Origin: CAXBBB01 sp963815505
GTDB taxonomy: Bacteria; Bacteroidota; Rhodothermia; Rhodothermales; BA12
Assembly: GCA_963815505.1 (NCBI GenBank)
Contig: CAWFGU010000014.1
Location: forward strand, 186,001-250,000
DNA length: 64,000 nt
Direction: 5' to 3'
Below the pieces are notes generated by a model. That model was not told where the DNA came from, did no database searches, and saw only the letters and a program-made list of their open reading frames with translations. Below are positions 18,083-26,933 of this stretch, piece after piece; position 1 is the stretch's first letter, and the number at the start of each line of letters is the position of its first letter. A program made the position numbers and the translations under genes.

Positions 18083-18179
18083 ACCGATAGCGCTTTCAAA
18101 CCCCCATGATCGCCATTTGCCCTTCACCTGAGTACGCGGACGAAGCTCGTGTGCACGTGACAGTCGCTTTCCTGCGACC

Positions 18180-18365
18180 GTGCTGCGTCAGTTGCTCGAC
18201 TACGTGGATGGCGATCGGAGTCTGTCAGTCGTACTCGAATATGCAGCGCTCGGCTGGATCGCGGAGATGAGACACGATCTCGCGGCAGTCGGGGCAGAGA
18301 AGAGGCAACCTAGCGTGTCGTTGGAGGACGCCATGCGGGAGTTCGAGTCAGGTGAACAGTCCTGA
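18180..18365 (+). CDS. Small hypothetical protein, possibly 5'-truncated by a frameshift
   Basis: 61 residues (GTG 18180): LRQLLDYVDGDRSLSVVLEY, ALGWIAEMRHDLAAVGAEKR and PSVSLEDAMREFESGEQS. The composition is protein-like, acidic and helical, with no known motif. A second protein-like stretch precedes it in another frame from ATG 18106 (MIAICPSPEYADEARVHVTV), so the real gene may start there and be interrupted near 18172. It overlaps the start of the membrane protein gene. Confidence 0.4.
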   Translation: MLRQLLDYVDGDRSLSVVLEYAALGWIAEMRHDLAAVGAEKRQPSVSLEDAMREFESGEQS

Positions 18366-18858
18366 AGCTCAGATGCTGAAACGTGCCATCGTCGTGCTGT
18401 CTGTCGGGATGTCGAGCGCGCTTGATGTAAGCATGCTCTGGATGGGAAGCGTGTCGGTGTACGAACTGCTGTTTCCTTCGGGATGGTCGTTTTACACACC
18501 GTACAGTCCATCTGCGGAGTTCCTAGCAGCCGTGGGAGGATTGCTGGCTGCTTTTGCTGGCGCCGGATTGATCCTGAGCGGAATGCTGGGTTGGCGCTCG
18601 ATTCAGCCGAGAGAGAAGAGCGTGCGACTGTATCAAGCGCTGCTGCTGTACCACGGATTCCGCTCCGTAGCCTCGCTGCTGCTCGCACACAAACTTACTG
18701 GCGACCTGTTCGTCTATTTCTGGGCGCGCGCAAGTTGGATGATAATAGGTGGGTATCTCCCTGGGTTACTGATCGCTTCTGCGTGCGCCTCTGCTGTACT
18801 CGGGTGGGTCGGGTTCTCGTCGATTCAGGCTCGGCGAAGCGCTAACTTGAACGCATGA
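18352..18858 (+). CDS. Four-helix integral membrane protein of unknown function
   Basis: 168 residues from GTG 18352, or 161 from ATG 18373, which may be the better start since it avoids most of the overlap with the preceding gene. Hydrophobic segments lie at about 10-32, 57-82, 99-114 and 128-155, the last containing IIGGYLPGLLIASACASAVL. There are no catalytic motifs. The overall pattern is that of small DoxX-like or uncharacterised four-helix inner-membrane proteins, but no family is recognised. Its stop overlaps the sbcD-like start (18855). Confidence 0.6.
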   Translation: MNSPEAQMLKRAIVVLSVGMSSALDVSMLWMGSVSVYELLFPSGWSFYTPYSPSAEFLAAVGGLLAAFAGAGLILSGMLGWRSIQPREKSVRLYQALLLYHGFRSVASLLLAHKLTGDLFVYFWARASWMIIGGYLPGLLIASACASAVLGWVGFSSIQARRSANLNA

Positions 18859-20157
18859 TCAAACTCCTCCACACCGCAGACATCCACATCGGCGTCGACA
18901 GCCACGGACGCCTCGACCCGGCGACGGGCCAGAACACGCGCCTGATCGATTTCCGCACCAGTTTCGATGCGATGGTCGAAACCGCGCTCGCCGAAAAGAT
19001 CGACCTGTTCTTGTTCGCCGGAGATGCCTACCGCACCGCATCGCCTACGACGACGCAGCAGCGGGCGTTCGTAGAGTGTCTCAAGCCCATCATCGATGCG
19101 GGTATCCCGGTCGCGATGATCGTCGGCAACCACGACCACCCGGTGAGTTTCGGCAAGGCGTCGGCGCTAGACATCTTCGGCCACCTGGGCGGCGTTTTGT
19201 CGGACGGCAAGCCCCAGGTACGCGTCTACAACCGGCCCGAGACCGACGTCATCCCGACCAAGAGCGGCGACGTGCAGCTGTTCGCGTTTCCCTGGCCGAT
19301 CCGCAGCCTGATCCTCGCCCGCGACGACATGCGCGGCTTGCCGCCCAACGAGATCCGCGACAAGATCGAGGAGAAGTACCAGCAGTTCATCACCAGCTTC
19401 GTCGCTAAGCGCTCACGCGATCTGCCGACCGTCCTGATGGGCCACTTTCAGCGTGACGGGCGCCGAACTCAGCCATAGCGAGCGCGCCAGCCTGATCGCG
19501 CACGAACCCAAGTTCGAGGTGTCGCACCTGGTGCCCGAAGGCTCGCAGATCGACTACGTCGCGCTGGGACACATCCACCGCCATCAGAACCTGAACAGCG
19601 ACCCCGACGGGCCTCCCGTCGTCTATTCGAGCAGTATTGAGCGCGTATCGTTCAAGGAGGCCGATGAGCGCAAAGGTTTCGTCATCCTCGAGCTTGACCC
19701 CGACGGCGAGCCGGGCAAGCGCTTCGTCCGCCCGGCCGATGCGCACGCCATCAGCCGGGTCGACTTCCGCCAGACGCCTGCGCGCCGCTTCGTCAGTGTC
19801 GACGTAAAGGTGCCCGCCGACACCGTCGACGCGACACGCTACGTGCTCGACGCTATCGGCAAGCAGGAACTGGCAGGCGCCGTCGTCCGCGTTCGGTACG
19901 AGATCGCCGAGAGCCAGGCGGCGAGCGTCGACAAAGCTGCCATCCGCTCGGCTCTCGAGCCGGCCGATACGATAGCTGCCATCGACCGTATCGTTGCGCC
20001 CATCGAGCGGCAGCGCCGGACCGTCGTCACGCGTGAGTCGAGTTTGCGCGAGGCGATGGAGCGCTACGTCGATCAGCGCGAGGACCTGGGCACGATCCGG
20101 GAGCGGATGGTCGAGGCGGCATTGGGCTTGGAAGCCGAATTGCAAGGCGAGGGCTAG
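18855..20157 (+). CDS. sbcD: SbcD-like DNA double-strand exonuclease subunit (+1 frameshift at 19446-19448)
   Basis: About 433 residues after repair. It begins IKLLHTADIHIGVDSHGRLD, then LFLFAGDAYRTASP, IVGNHDHP and, after the shift, VALGHIHRHQNL: the four metal-binding phosphoesterase motifs of SbcD/Mre11. The C-terminal capping domain follows (SRVDFRQTPARRFVSVDVKV ...). The break comes in LMGHF; removing one T from the TTT at 19446-19448 restores LMGHFSVTGAELSHSERA. SbcD works with the SMC-like ATPase SbcC to process hairpins and protein-blocked DNA ends. No sbcC follows: the next gene is convergent, so the partner must be elsewhere or the protein acts alone. Confidence 0.85.
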
Positions 20158-20166
20158 CGCACCTTC

Positions 20167-21705
20167 TTACCGCGCAATCGGCCAGTCGACGAGGGGACTG
20201 CGATAGAACGTGAGCCCGGCGGATGTCCAGATGGCACCGTGGGATGCCAGCCGTGAGCGGAAACCGCTCCACTCGCGCTGTCCTGGTGCCGTCCAGCCGA
20301 CTTCGGCGAGGGCGGGAAGGCGCGGCAGGACGAGGAACGTCGCATCGTCGAACGTAGCGACGGTCTCGGTCCACAGCGGTGCTTCGATGCCGAGCAGGCG
20401 GTCGAGCGGCAGGTCTTCGATCAGCGACTCGGGATTCCAGTCGTACGCCTGCTCGACCGTCGTCGTGCCTGCCCAGTCGAGGCCAATGCTGGTCTCGGCG
20501 TCGTATTTCATATCGAGGTAGGCGTTGGTCGATGGCGACAAGACGACGGTGGCGCTCGACCCGGCGACGCGCGCGCGTGTTTGGGCGATCTGCGCGCGCC
20601 ATACCTGGGCGACGGTGCCGGGAAGCAGGTCAGGCACTTTGGCGATGTCGTCCCAGCCGATCATCTGCTTGCCGTTGTCGGCGACGATCCGCTGCGCGCG
20701 ATCCATGAACGCGACGTAGGCGGTTTCGTCGGTCGCGTGGGCTTCGTCGCCGCCCAGGTGGAGATAGGGACCGGGCGTGTGGCGCGCGAGGGTGCGGACG
20801 GCGTCGGCGAGCCACTCGTACGTGCGCTCGTCGTCGGTGCAGAGGGCCGAGAAGCCGACCTGGATGCCGGTGTAGGGCGTCGGCGGCTCGTCGGCGCAGC
20901 TCAGAAACGGGTAGGCGACGGCGGCAGCGTTGACGTGTCCGGGCACGTCGATTTCGGGGACGACGGTGACGTAGCGCTCGGCCGCGTACCGCACGATTTC
21001 GTCGTAGTCGGCGAGCGTATAGAAGCCGCCCGGCCCACCTCCGACCTGCGTCGCCCCGCCGACACTCGTCAGCAGCGGCCAGCCTGGAATCTCGATCCGC
21101 CAGCCCTGGTCGTCGGTCAGATGGAGGTGGAGCATGTTGAGCTTGTAGCGCGCCGCCAGGTCGATCATCTGCTTCACGTCAGCGACGCCGAAGAAGTGAC
21201 GCGCCACGTCGAGCATCATCCCGCGCCATCCGAACCGAGGCGCATCCTCGACGCGCACCGATGGAATATCGAACGTCCGATACCGCAGCGCCGCCCGCTC
21301 GACCTGAGGCGGAAACAGTTGGCGCAGCGTCTGAGCCGCGTAGAACAGCCCGGCACCCGTCGACGCGCGCAATTCGACCCGGCTGGGCGACACGTCGAGC
21401 ACGTAGGCTTCGTCGCCCACGATTGATGCGTCGCGTATCAGGACGATGCTGCTGTCGGGAGCGTCAGTTGCCACCGATACGCGCGGACGCTTTTCTCCCT
21501 CACCGCCTAGCCAGTCGGCCAGCATCTCGGCAACGCGTTCGGCTTCGTCATCGTCCGGCGTGGCGACGACGAGGCGCGTATCCGTCGAAAATGCGAACGT
21601 CCCACCTCGCACGTCGACCGACGCAGGCAGCGGAATCAGGGGGAGGGTGGGCTGGGCGGAAGGGGTTGCGGCAAGCACCAGCGATAGGAAGAGCAGGCGG
21701 ATCAT
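20167..21705 (-). CDS. Beta-N-acetylhexosaminidase, GH20
   Basis: 512 residues starting at 21705, where the signal peptide MIRLLFLSLVLAATPSAQ begins. A GH20b-type N-terminal domain (about 20-145; LPLIPLPASVDVRGGTFAFS) precedes the TIM barrel that opens FGWRGMMLDVARHFFGVADV. LHLHLTDDQGWRIEIPGWPLL and the catalytic Asp-Glu pair in HLGGDEAH (about residue 320) are present, along with WDWNPE-like substrate residues further on. These enzymes release terminal GlcNAc or GalNAc from chitooligosaccharides, glycans or wall fragments by substrate-assisted catalysis. The signal peptide places it in the periplasm or beyond. It converges with sbcD. Confidence 0.93.
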   Translation of the reverse strand: MIRLLFLSLVLAATPSAQPTLPLIPLPASVDVRGGTFAFSTDTRLVVATPDDDEAERVAEMLADWLGGEGEKRPRVSVATDAPDSSIVLIRDASIVGDEAYVLDVSPSRVELRASTGAGLFYAAQTLRQLFPPQVERAALRYRTFDIPSVRVEDAPRFGWRGMMLDVARHFFGVADVKQMIDLAARYKLNMLHLHLTDDQGWRIEIPGWPLLTSVGGATQVGGGPGGFYTLADYDEIVRYAAERYVTVVPEIDVPGHVNAAAVAYPFLSCADEPPTPYTGIQVGFSALCTDDERTYEWLADAVRTLARHTPGPYLHLGGDEAHATDETAYVAFMDRAQRIVADNGKQMIGWDDIAKVPDLLPGTVAQVWRAQIAQTRARVAGSSATVVLSPSTNAYLDMKYDAETSIGLDWAGTTTVEQAYDWNPESLIEDLPLDRLLGIEAPLWTETVATFDDATFLVLPRLPALAEVGWTAPGQREWSGFRSRLASHGAIWTSAGLTFYRSPLVDWPIAR

Positions 21706-21756
21706 GGCAGCGAGCAGAATAGGGTACAACGATAAGAACAGGGTCAACCGTTCTCT

Positions 21757-21840
21757 CTCGTCATCCTGAGCGAAGTCGAAGGATCCCCGACCGTACAGCT
21801 AGCTGTGGGTAAGGAGATCCCTCGGTATACTCGGGTCGAC
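21757..21840. repeat. REP-like imperfect palindrome
   Basis: The left arm contains TCATCCTGAGCGAAGTCGAA (21761-21780), the core of a short repeat found across many bacterial genomes. The right arm (21811-21840) is its diverged complement (GGAGATCCCTCGG ... CTCGGGTCGAC). Between them is a perfect 12-base palindrome (21795-21806). It fills the gap between two co-oriented genes and may form a long hairpin in RNA. A diverged second copy lies at 41766-41830. Confidence 0.6.
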
Positions 21841-21855
21841 CAGATCAAACACCCG

Positions 21856-24774
21856 TCAGAACGGCAGCGCGCCGCCGATGCGGTAGTAGAGTGTGGCGTC
21901 GTCCGGGCCGAAGAGCGCGTCGACGGGCTGGCCGATGCCCAGCGCATGGACGAACGAGAAGCCGCCCACGCGGATGGCGTTCTTGAACTCGGCGCCCGCG
22001 CTCCATTGGTACGCCCGTCCCTGCGGCGTGCCCCAGACGACGCCCGCGTCCGAAAACAGCGCCAAGCTGGTGGCGCCGAGCGAGATCACGCCGAAGATCG
22101 TCGTTCGCAAACTCGGGGCGACGAGCATTCGGTACTCGGCCGAGGCGAAGAGCAGGCGATCGCCCGTCGCGAACGAGCGGTAGCCGCGGACGTGCTCCTG
22201 GTCCGTCAGCTCGAGCGTGCCAAAGGTGGGGACGTTGAACGACGAAACGGGATACCGGCTCAGTCCGGCGGCGTCCTGCGCGTAGGCATCGCCGATCTGC
22301 GCCTGGGCGCGTCCGTAGAGGTAGAAGCGGTGCGCGCCCAGGCCCGGCAGCAGCGCGTAGGCGCGCGCGTCGGCGTCGACGTAGCGCGACTCGGTCCCAC
22401 TGACGCTCTTACGCGCGGTCAGGCGCAGCAGTGTTCCCGAAGCGTGGAGCGGGTGGACGCTGTTGTAGGCGTAGGGCAGCAGAAACCGCGTCCGCATCCC
22501 GATCCGCGCTTCGACCTGCGTGCCGCTGCCGACCGGGCCGGGCAGGCGTGCGTCGACCGGAGTCGAGTCGATCACGTCGTTGTAGCGCACACCCGTCTGC
22601 ACGCCGATGCCTGCGGCGCGGTACGTCGTGCTCCACGCGTCGACGTTGCGGAAGGCGTCGAACGACACCTCGGCATAGCGTTCCTCGAACAGGCTGTCGC
22701 CGTAGACGCCGCCACCGGTCGGCGAGTAGAACGCCGTCAGAGTCAGGACAGGGGGGAGCGTCTTGTTCTGGTAGAGGAAAAGCCCGCCGCTACTGCCCTC
22801 CAAGTCGTTCGGAGAGATACCTCCGGCGAGTAGCAGCGTGTGCTTGCCCAGCGGCTCGATCCAACTCGTCAGCCCGCCGATGCCCCACGCGTCGAGCGCA
22901 TACGGAAACGGCAGCGACACGACGTGTGTCAGCCCCTCTACGCTGGCGTAGCGGCTCCGCCTAATGACGAGCGACGAGTCGGCCCGCACCACGCTCGGCA
23001 CGACGGCGGGAGGGCGGTGCGCCTGCCATGCGCGATACTCGGGCGGCACCAGGTCGGCGGGTTCGGGCAGGCTCAGGCTGTCGGCGACGCGGTGGATGCG
23101 GTCCCCGGTTTTGCTCTCGGCCGTGGCGACGAGCAAATAGCCTACGCCAGCCGAGTCGGGCGGCAACCATGCCTGAGCGTTCGCGCCGGTCGCCACGTCG
23201 GTCACGCGGTAGATGGCGCCAGTCGACAGGTCGAGGCGGAACGTGTTGGGGACTCCGTCGCGCGGGCTCGTGAAGGCGAGTTGCGATCCGTCGGGTTTCC
23301 AGATGGGTTCGCGGCTGTCCTGGCCCGACGGTGTTACCGGCGTGCTCGTCGCCGTCGCAGGGTCGATCAGATGGATGCGACGCTGCCCGTCGGGTTCGAA
23401 GAGCGACGCGGCGAGCATGTCGTCCGATGGGTGCCATGCCAGACTGCCGACCTGCGTATCGGCAGGCAGTAGCGTGATCTGTCGCACGCCGGTCAGTGCC
23501 AGATCGTCCGCGATCCGCGCCGTCCACACCTGCGCCGATCCGCCTTGGGAAACGACGAACGCGAACCGCCCGTCCTGCGCGAAAGCCGGATGCGATGCCC
23601 GCCGACTCCGCGTGACCTGACGCTTGCGCCCCGTCTGCGTATCGAGCAGATACACGTCTGTCAGCAGCGAGCCCAGCCGGGCGTACTCGGTTCGTGCCCA
23701 CGCGAGAAATCGCCCATCGGCCGACCACGCCGGAGCACCGACGATGCGTCCCCGGTCGACGATCCGCGCGTCATCGCCGGTTACGACGAGTTCGCGGATC
23801 GGCTGGGCGAGACTGCGCGTCCGGTGGATCGCCATGCGCGTCGTGTCGCTGCCCGGCGCAGGGCGGACGGCCCACAGGTACTGCCCCGGCATCCGCACCT
23901 CGGAGCCCAGGCTGTCGGGGGTGTCGCGCGTGACGGCGAGCGCGCCATACTGCGCGTTGACGTGCCGCCGCCAGTCGCGCGCGAACGCGCCATAGCTCTT
24001 GCCGATCGTCGCCGGAAATGCTTGCTCGGGGTCGTGGACGCTTGCCAGGCCAAACAACACAGGCGAGCGGTGGGCGAGCAGGTTGGCCAGCGTCGAGTCG
24101 CCATACTGCTCCGCGAACCAACGCACCTGGCTGTTGCCCGTCGCGTAGAGCAGCCGTCCGTTGAGGAGGCTCGCGCCGTCCGAATAGCTCCACCGACCCT
24201 CCAGCGCTGCCTGCCGCAGCCAACGTTCGCCGCGCTCGGCGTCCCATTCCTCGGTCAGATACTGTGCCAGCCCCTCGGTCCAGACGCGCGGGACAGCGTC
24301 AGAGAACAGGTTGGCCAGCGCACCGAGGCTCGAGCGCGTGGCGCGGTAGTGGAAGATGTGCCCCAACTCGTGCGGAATCACCCGCCGCAGCCACTTGTCG
24401 CGTCCCGTCCACGCGTTGGCGTTCTCGTTCTGATCGACCCAGATGTTCGTGTACCCGTTGCCGATCGAGACCGCGAATCCGTTGACGATCTCGTCCTCGT
24501 CCGACAGGTAGATGCGGATCGGTTCGTCAAAGGTTACTCCCAGATTGGCCGAAAGGGCATCGTACGACGCCTCGGCGATCGCTGCTGCCTCGACCTCGAT
24601 CCCCGCCAACCGCTGCGGATAGTGGATGCGAAAATGCTCCGTCTGGGCGACGCGCCAGTCCAGTTCGGGATGATGCCGTCCGCTCGACGTGTCGAAGCCC
24701 TGCGCCAGGGCAGGCGGGAGTAGCGGGGCGGTAAGCAGAGCGAGTAGCGAGGCGACGAGCAGCGCGCGGAGCAT
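21856..24774 (-). CDS. Secreted gluzincin metalloprotease fused to beta-propeller and outer-membrane barrel
   Basis: 972 residues from 24774, where the signal peptide (MLRALLVASLLALLTAPLLP...ALA) starts. The N-terminal third is a peptidase-MA-like zinc domain: HELGH 135-139 with the third ligand in TEGLAQYLTEEW (E167). The middle (about 300-640) contains TolB/PD40-type propeller blades: GAPAWSADGRFLAWAR, ASHPAFAQDGRFAFVV, SLAWHPSDDMLAASL, EPIWKPDGSQLAFTSP. The last third resembles an Omp85/BamA-type surface barrel (HVRGYRSFATGDRLLFASAE ... FSDAGVVWG) and ends YYRIGGALPF with a terminal aromatic. The predicted protein is anchored in the outer membrane. Its target is unknown; surface processing of proteins is a reasonable guess. 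Confidence 0.85.
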   Translation of the reverse strand: MLRALLVASLLALLTAPLLPPALAQGFDTSSGRHHPELDWRVAQTEHFRIHYPQRLAGIEVEAAAIAEASYDALSANLGVTFDEPIRIYLSDEDEIVNGFAVSIGNGYTNIWVDQNENANAWTGRDKWLRRVIPHELGHIFHYRATRSSLGALANLFSDAVPRVWTEGLAQYLTEEWDAERGERWLRQAALEGRWSYSDGASLLNGRLLYATGNSQVRWFAEQYGDSTLANLLAHRSPVLFGLASVHDPEQAFPATIGKSYGAFARDWRRHVNAQYGALAVTRDTPDSLGSEVRMPGQYLWAVRPAPGSDTTRMAIHRTRSLAQPIRELVVTGDDARIVDRGRIVGAPAWSADGRFLAWARTEYARLGSLLTDVYLLDTQTGRKRQVTRSRRASHPAFAQDGRFAFVVSQGGSAQVWTARIADDLALTGVRQITLLPADTQVGSLAWHPSDDMLAASLFEPDGQRRIHLIDPATATSTPVTPSGQDSREPIWKPDGSQLAFTSPRDGVPNTFRLDLSTGAIYRVTDVATGANAQAWLPPDSAGVGYLLVATAESKTGDRIHRVADSLSLPEPADLVPPEYRAWQAHRPPAVVPSVVRADSSLVIRRSRYASVEGLTHVVSLPFPYALDAWGIGGLTSWIEPLGKHTLLLAGGISPNDLEGSSGGLFLYQNKTLPPVLTLTAFYSPTGGGVYGDSLFEERYAEVSFDAFRNVDAWSTTYRAAGIGVQTGVRYNDVIDSTPVDARLPGPVGSGTQVEARIGMRTRFLLPYAYNSVHPLHASGTLLRLTARKSVSGTESRYVDADARAYALLPGLGAHRFYLYGRAQAQIGDAYAQDAAGLSRYPVSSFNVPTFGTLELTDQEHVRGYRSFATGDRLLFASAEYRMLVAPSLRTTIFGVISLGATSLALFSDAGVVWGTPQGRAYQWSAGAEFKNAIRVGGFSFVHALGIGQPVDALFGPDDATLYYRIGGALPF

Positions 24775-24895
24775 AGGCGATCGGGAGGCAGGCGGCCTGC
24801 AGTTTACGCAGCGACATCCGTGGATGCTCGGCTCCGATCGTCCGAGTCGCACCGCACGGCGACGCTCGCTACCCCGCCGGAGGAGAGCCGCTGAG

Positions 24896-25249
24896 TCAGG
24901 CGCTCGGCTGGGGTGATGCCTCGGCGACCCGTGCCAGCGGCGCGTCGCTCAGCGCGCCGTCGCTCGTGGTGAGTGGGAAGCGCAGCGCCGTCGCCCCGGG
25001 CAGCACGCCGACGGTGCGCAGGTGCCGGTTGGAGATAAACCACACCTCGTCGCGCTCGTTGGACAGGATGAAATACGCCTCGGACGTTTCCGAGGGCGAG
25101 TACAGGCCGAGTACGCGGTAGGCCGTAGCGTCGGAGAATCCGTTTTCGTGGGGAATGGGTTGAGGCGCGCGCGAGCCGGTCAGCGATTGGGTGCGCACGT
25201 AGAGATCGGGACAGATGGCGGTCATGGAAGCGGAATCGAGACGCCGCAT
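24896..25249 (-). CDS. Conserved-looking hypothetical cytoplasmic protein
   Basis: 117 residues from ATG 25249 (109 from ATG 25225). Sequence features: TAICPDLYVRTQSLTGSRAP, an acidic centre (SETSEAYFILSNERDEVWFI) and TVGVLPGATALRFPL. There is no signal peptide, TM segment or recognised motif. It reads like a small alpha+beta protein. It is divergent from the thioredoxin-like lipoprotein gene and 120 bases from the start of the protease fusion. Confidence 0.55.
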   Translation of the reverse strand: MRRLDSASMTAICPDLYVRTQSLTGSRAPQPIPHENGFSDATAYRVLGLYSPSETSEAYFILSNERDEVWFISNRHLRTVGVLPGATALRFPLTTSDGALSDAPLARVAEASPQPSA

Positions 25250-25441
25250 GGTAGCACCGATTTCGGCCGATCCAGCGCGTCCACGTGCGACGTTCGCGCT
25301 ATCCTTGGCAGGTGGGGCGGCGCAAGGTTGTGGGTCAAAGCGATCTGCTTCATCTCGCCCCCTCGCAGCGGTACCATCGTTCTCCTTCCTAAGCATGTGC
25401 GCCACTGATGCATCGCAATCGTACCTTTCGGTCTGCTTCGA

Positions 25442-25476
25442 CCCCGGCGCTCCTGGAGGCGTCGGGGCCTTTTTTT
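25442..25476 (+). terminator. Rho-independent terminator in a 5' leader (possible attenuator)
   Basis: A 10-bp stem (25442-25451 with 25458-25467, including two G-T pairs) with a 6-base loop is followed by CC and seven Ts. It lies only 22 bases before the start of the lipoprotein gene at 25498, and no gene on this strand ends upstream of it; the upstream region carries a divergent gene. It could therefore stop an upstream small RNA or attenuate the lipoprotein transcript. Confidence 0.65.
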
Positions 25477-25497
25477 CGTTCGACGTTTTTCCTTTCG

Positions 25498-26889
25498 ATG
25501 CGTTTTCTCCCCGTCGTTCTGCTGCTCGCGCTCGCCGCGTGCTCGTCGCCTTCGTCCGATCCCGTCGCTCCGGTGAGCGCGACTTCGTATCTGTCCGGCC
25601 GGGTAGTAATCGCCGATACGCTCGGGCTGACTCCGACCCGCGTCAACGTGCTCGTGCTCCACAACGCGGGCGGCGTCGTCGACACGCTGGCGGCGTTTGC
25701 GGTCGGCGCGGACAGTACGTTCGCGGGTAGCGTGGTGGCGCCTGAGAGGGGCGTGTATCCGCTCGTGATCCGCGTCGGGGGCGAGACGATTCAGATCACC
25801 GACCTGGTCGTCGCCGACGGCGATTCGGCGACGGTCACGGCTCGTGTGCCTGCCGACCGGCGGATGCGCATTCGGTCGCGCGAGAACGACGGGTGGATGG
25901 CGTATCGCAATACGCGCGCGCAGTTCGACATGCAACTCGAAGCCGCACGCGGTCGACTCGCCGAAGGCGGCGACGTATCGTCGGTCGAGGAGAGCATCGG
26001 ACGGGCGGCGATTCAGACGGCGACCATCCTGTGGAGCCTGCGCGACGGGTTCTCCGGCACGGTCGGAGCCGAGTTGGCATCCGCCGAGGCCGTGGCGATG
26101 CTCGAAGGCGTCGACGACGCGCAGGCGCTCGAACGAGCCGGTCAAGTCGAGCCGGTCAACGTGGCGTACTCGACGGTCGCTCGGGCGGCGCGGCGCTCAG
26201 CGGCGCGGACAGGAGGACAGTCGGCCGCCATTGCGCTGCTCGAACGGATGCGCGACGCGTCGGTACGCTCAGCCGACGCGGCGGCGATCCAGGCCGAAAT
26301 CGTGACAGCCCATCTCGACAGCTTGCAAAAGGACGAAGCCCTCGCCGCCGCCGACGTGCTCAAGGGCAGCTATTCGGACGAAAAGTGGGGGCAATGGGCC
26401 GAGCGGGCTCGCTACGAAGCATCGAATCTGCTGCCCGGAATGCGCGCGCCCGCCATCCGCACGCGTTCGGTGAGCGGCCCAGAGATCAGCCTAGCCGGTC
26501 TGAGCGGGAAATTTGTCGTTTTGGAGTTCTTCGAGCCAGGTGAGTCTGCCTATTCCGCCGAGGTCGAGGGGCGTGCCGCACTGGCGAGGCTGCTCGAACC
26601 GCAAGGCGTGTCGTTCGTGAGCGTTTCGGTCGGATCGGACACGTTGCTGTCGCGCGCGTTCTTCGACCAAGTTCCGATGACCGGTGCGCGCGTGATCGCC
26701 AAAGGCGGGCTCGACAGCGACCTCGCGCGCGCCTACAACGTCCGTACGACACCCGTTCGCTACCTGATCGACCAGAGCGGCCACTTGCTCGGCAAATACG
26801 TCGGCCCGTCGCTCGGCGTCCTCCAAACCGACCTGTTCGCCCTACTCGCCGCGCCGACCGTACCATCGACTGGCGAAACCGCGCTGTAA
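25498..26889 (+). CDS. Lipoprotein with C-terminal thioredoxin-like fold (TlpA/AhpC type)
   Basis: 463 residues. Start 25498 gives a lipoprotein signal MRFLPVVLLLALAACSSPSS with lipobox LAAC. Residues 35-120 look like a beta-sandwich of the DUF4369 type common in Bacteroidetes thioredoxin lipoproteins (YLSGRVVIADTLGLTPTRVN). A helical middle follows, then a thioredoxin-like domain from about 330: GMRAPAIRTRSVSGPEISLA, KFVVLEFFEPGESAYSAEVE and the cis-Pro loop VRTTPVRYLIDQSGHLLGKY. The usual CxxC is missing (EPGESAYS at that site), so it is probably not a classical disulfide reductase. It is located in the envelope; its role is unknown. Confidence 0.8.
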   Translation: MRFLPVVLLLALAACSSPSSDPVAPVSATSYLSGRVVIADTLGLTPTRVNVLVLHNAGGVVDTLAAFAVGADSTFAGSVVAPERGVYPLVIRVGGETIQITDLVVADGDSATVTARVPADRRMRIRSRENDGWMAYRNTRAQFDMQLEAARGRLAEGGDVSSVEESIGRAAIQTATILWSLRDGFSGTVGAELASAEAVAMLEGVDDAQALERAGQVEPVNVAYSTVARAARRSAARTGGQSAAIALLERMRDASVRSADAAAIQAEIVTAHLDSLQKDEALAAADVLKGSYSDEKWGQWAERARYEASNLLPGMRAPAIRTRSVSGPEISLAGLSGKFVVLEFFEPGESAYSAEVEGRAALARLLEPQGVSFVSVSVGSDTLLSRAFFDQVPMTGARVIAKGGLDSDLARAYNVRTTPVRYLIDQSGHLLGKYVGPSLGVLQTDLFALLAAPTVPSTGETAL

Positions 26890-26933
26890 CATCGGCGGTC
26901 TTTGCCACTCTCTCTAGCCCAACCCTGCCCAAC

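Noticed and set aside
25300..25440. Possible tRNA, SRP RNA or riboswitch before the T-tract hairpin
   Set aside because: I could not draw a cloverleaf or find the conserved SRP GNAR/GGAAG core or any known riboswitch motif. Only the terminator itself is kept.
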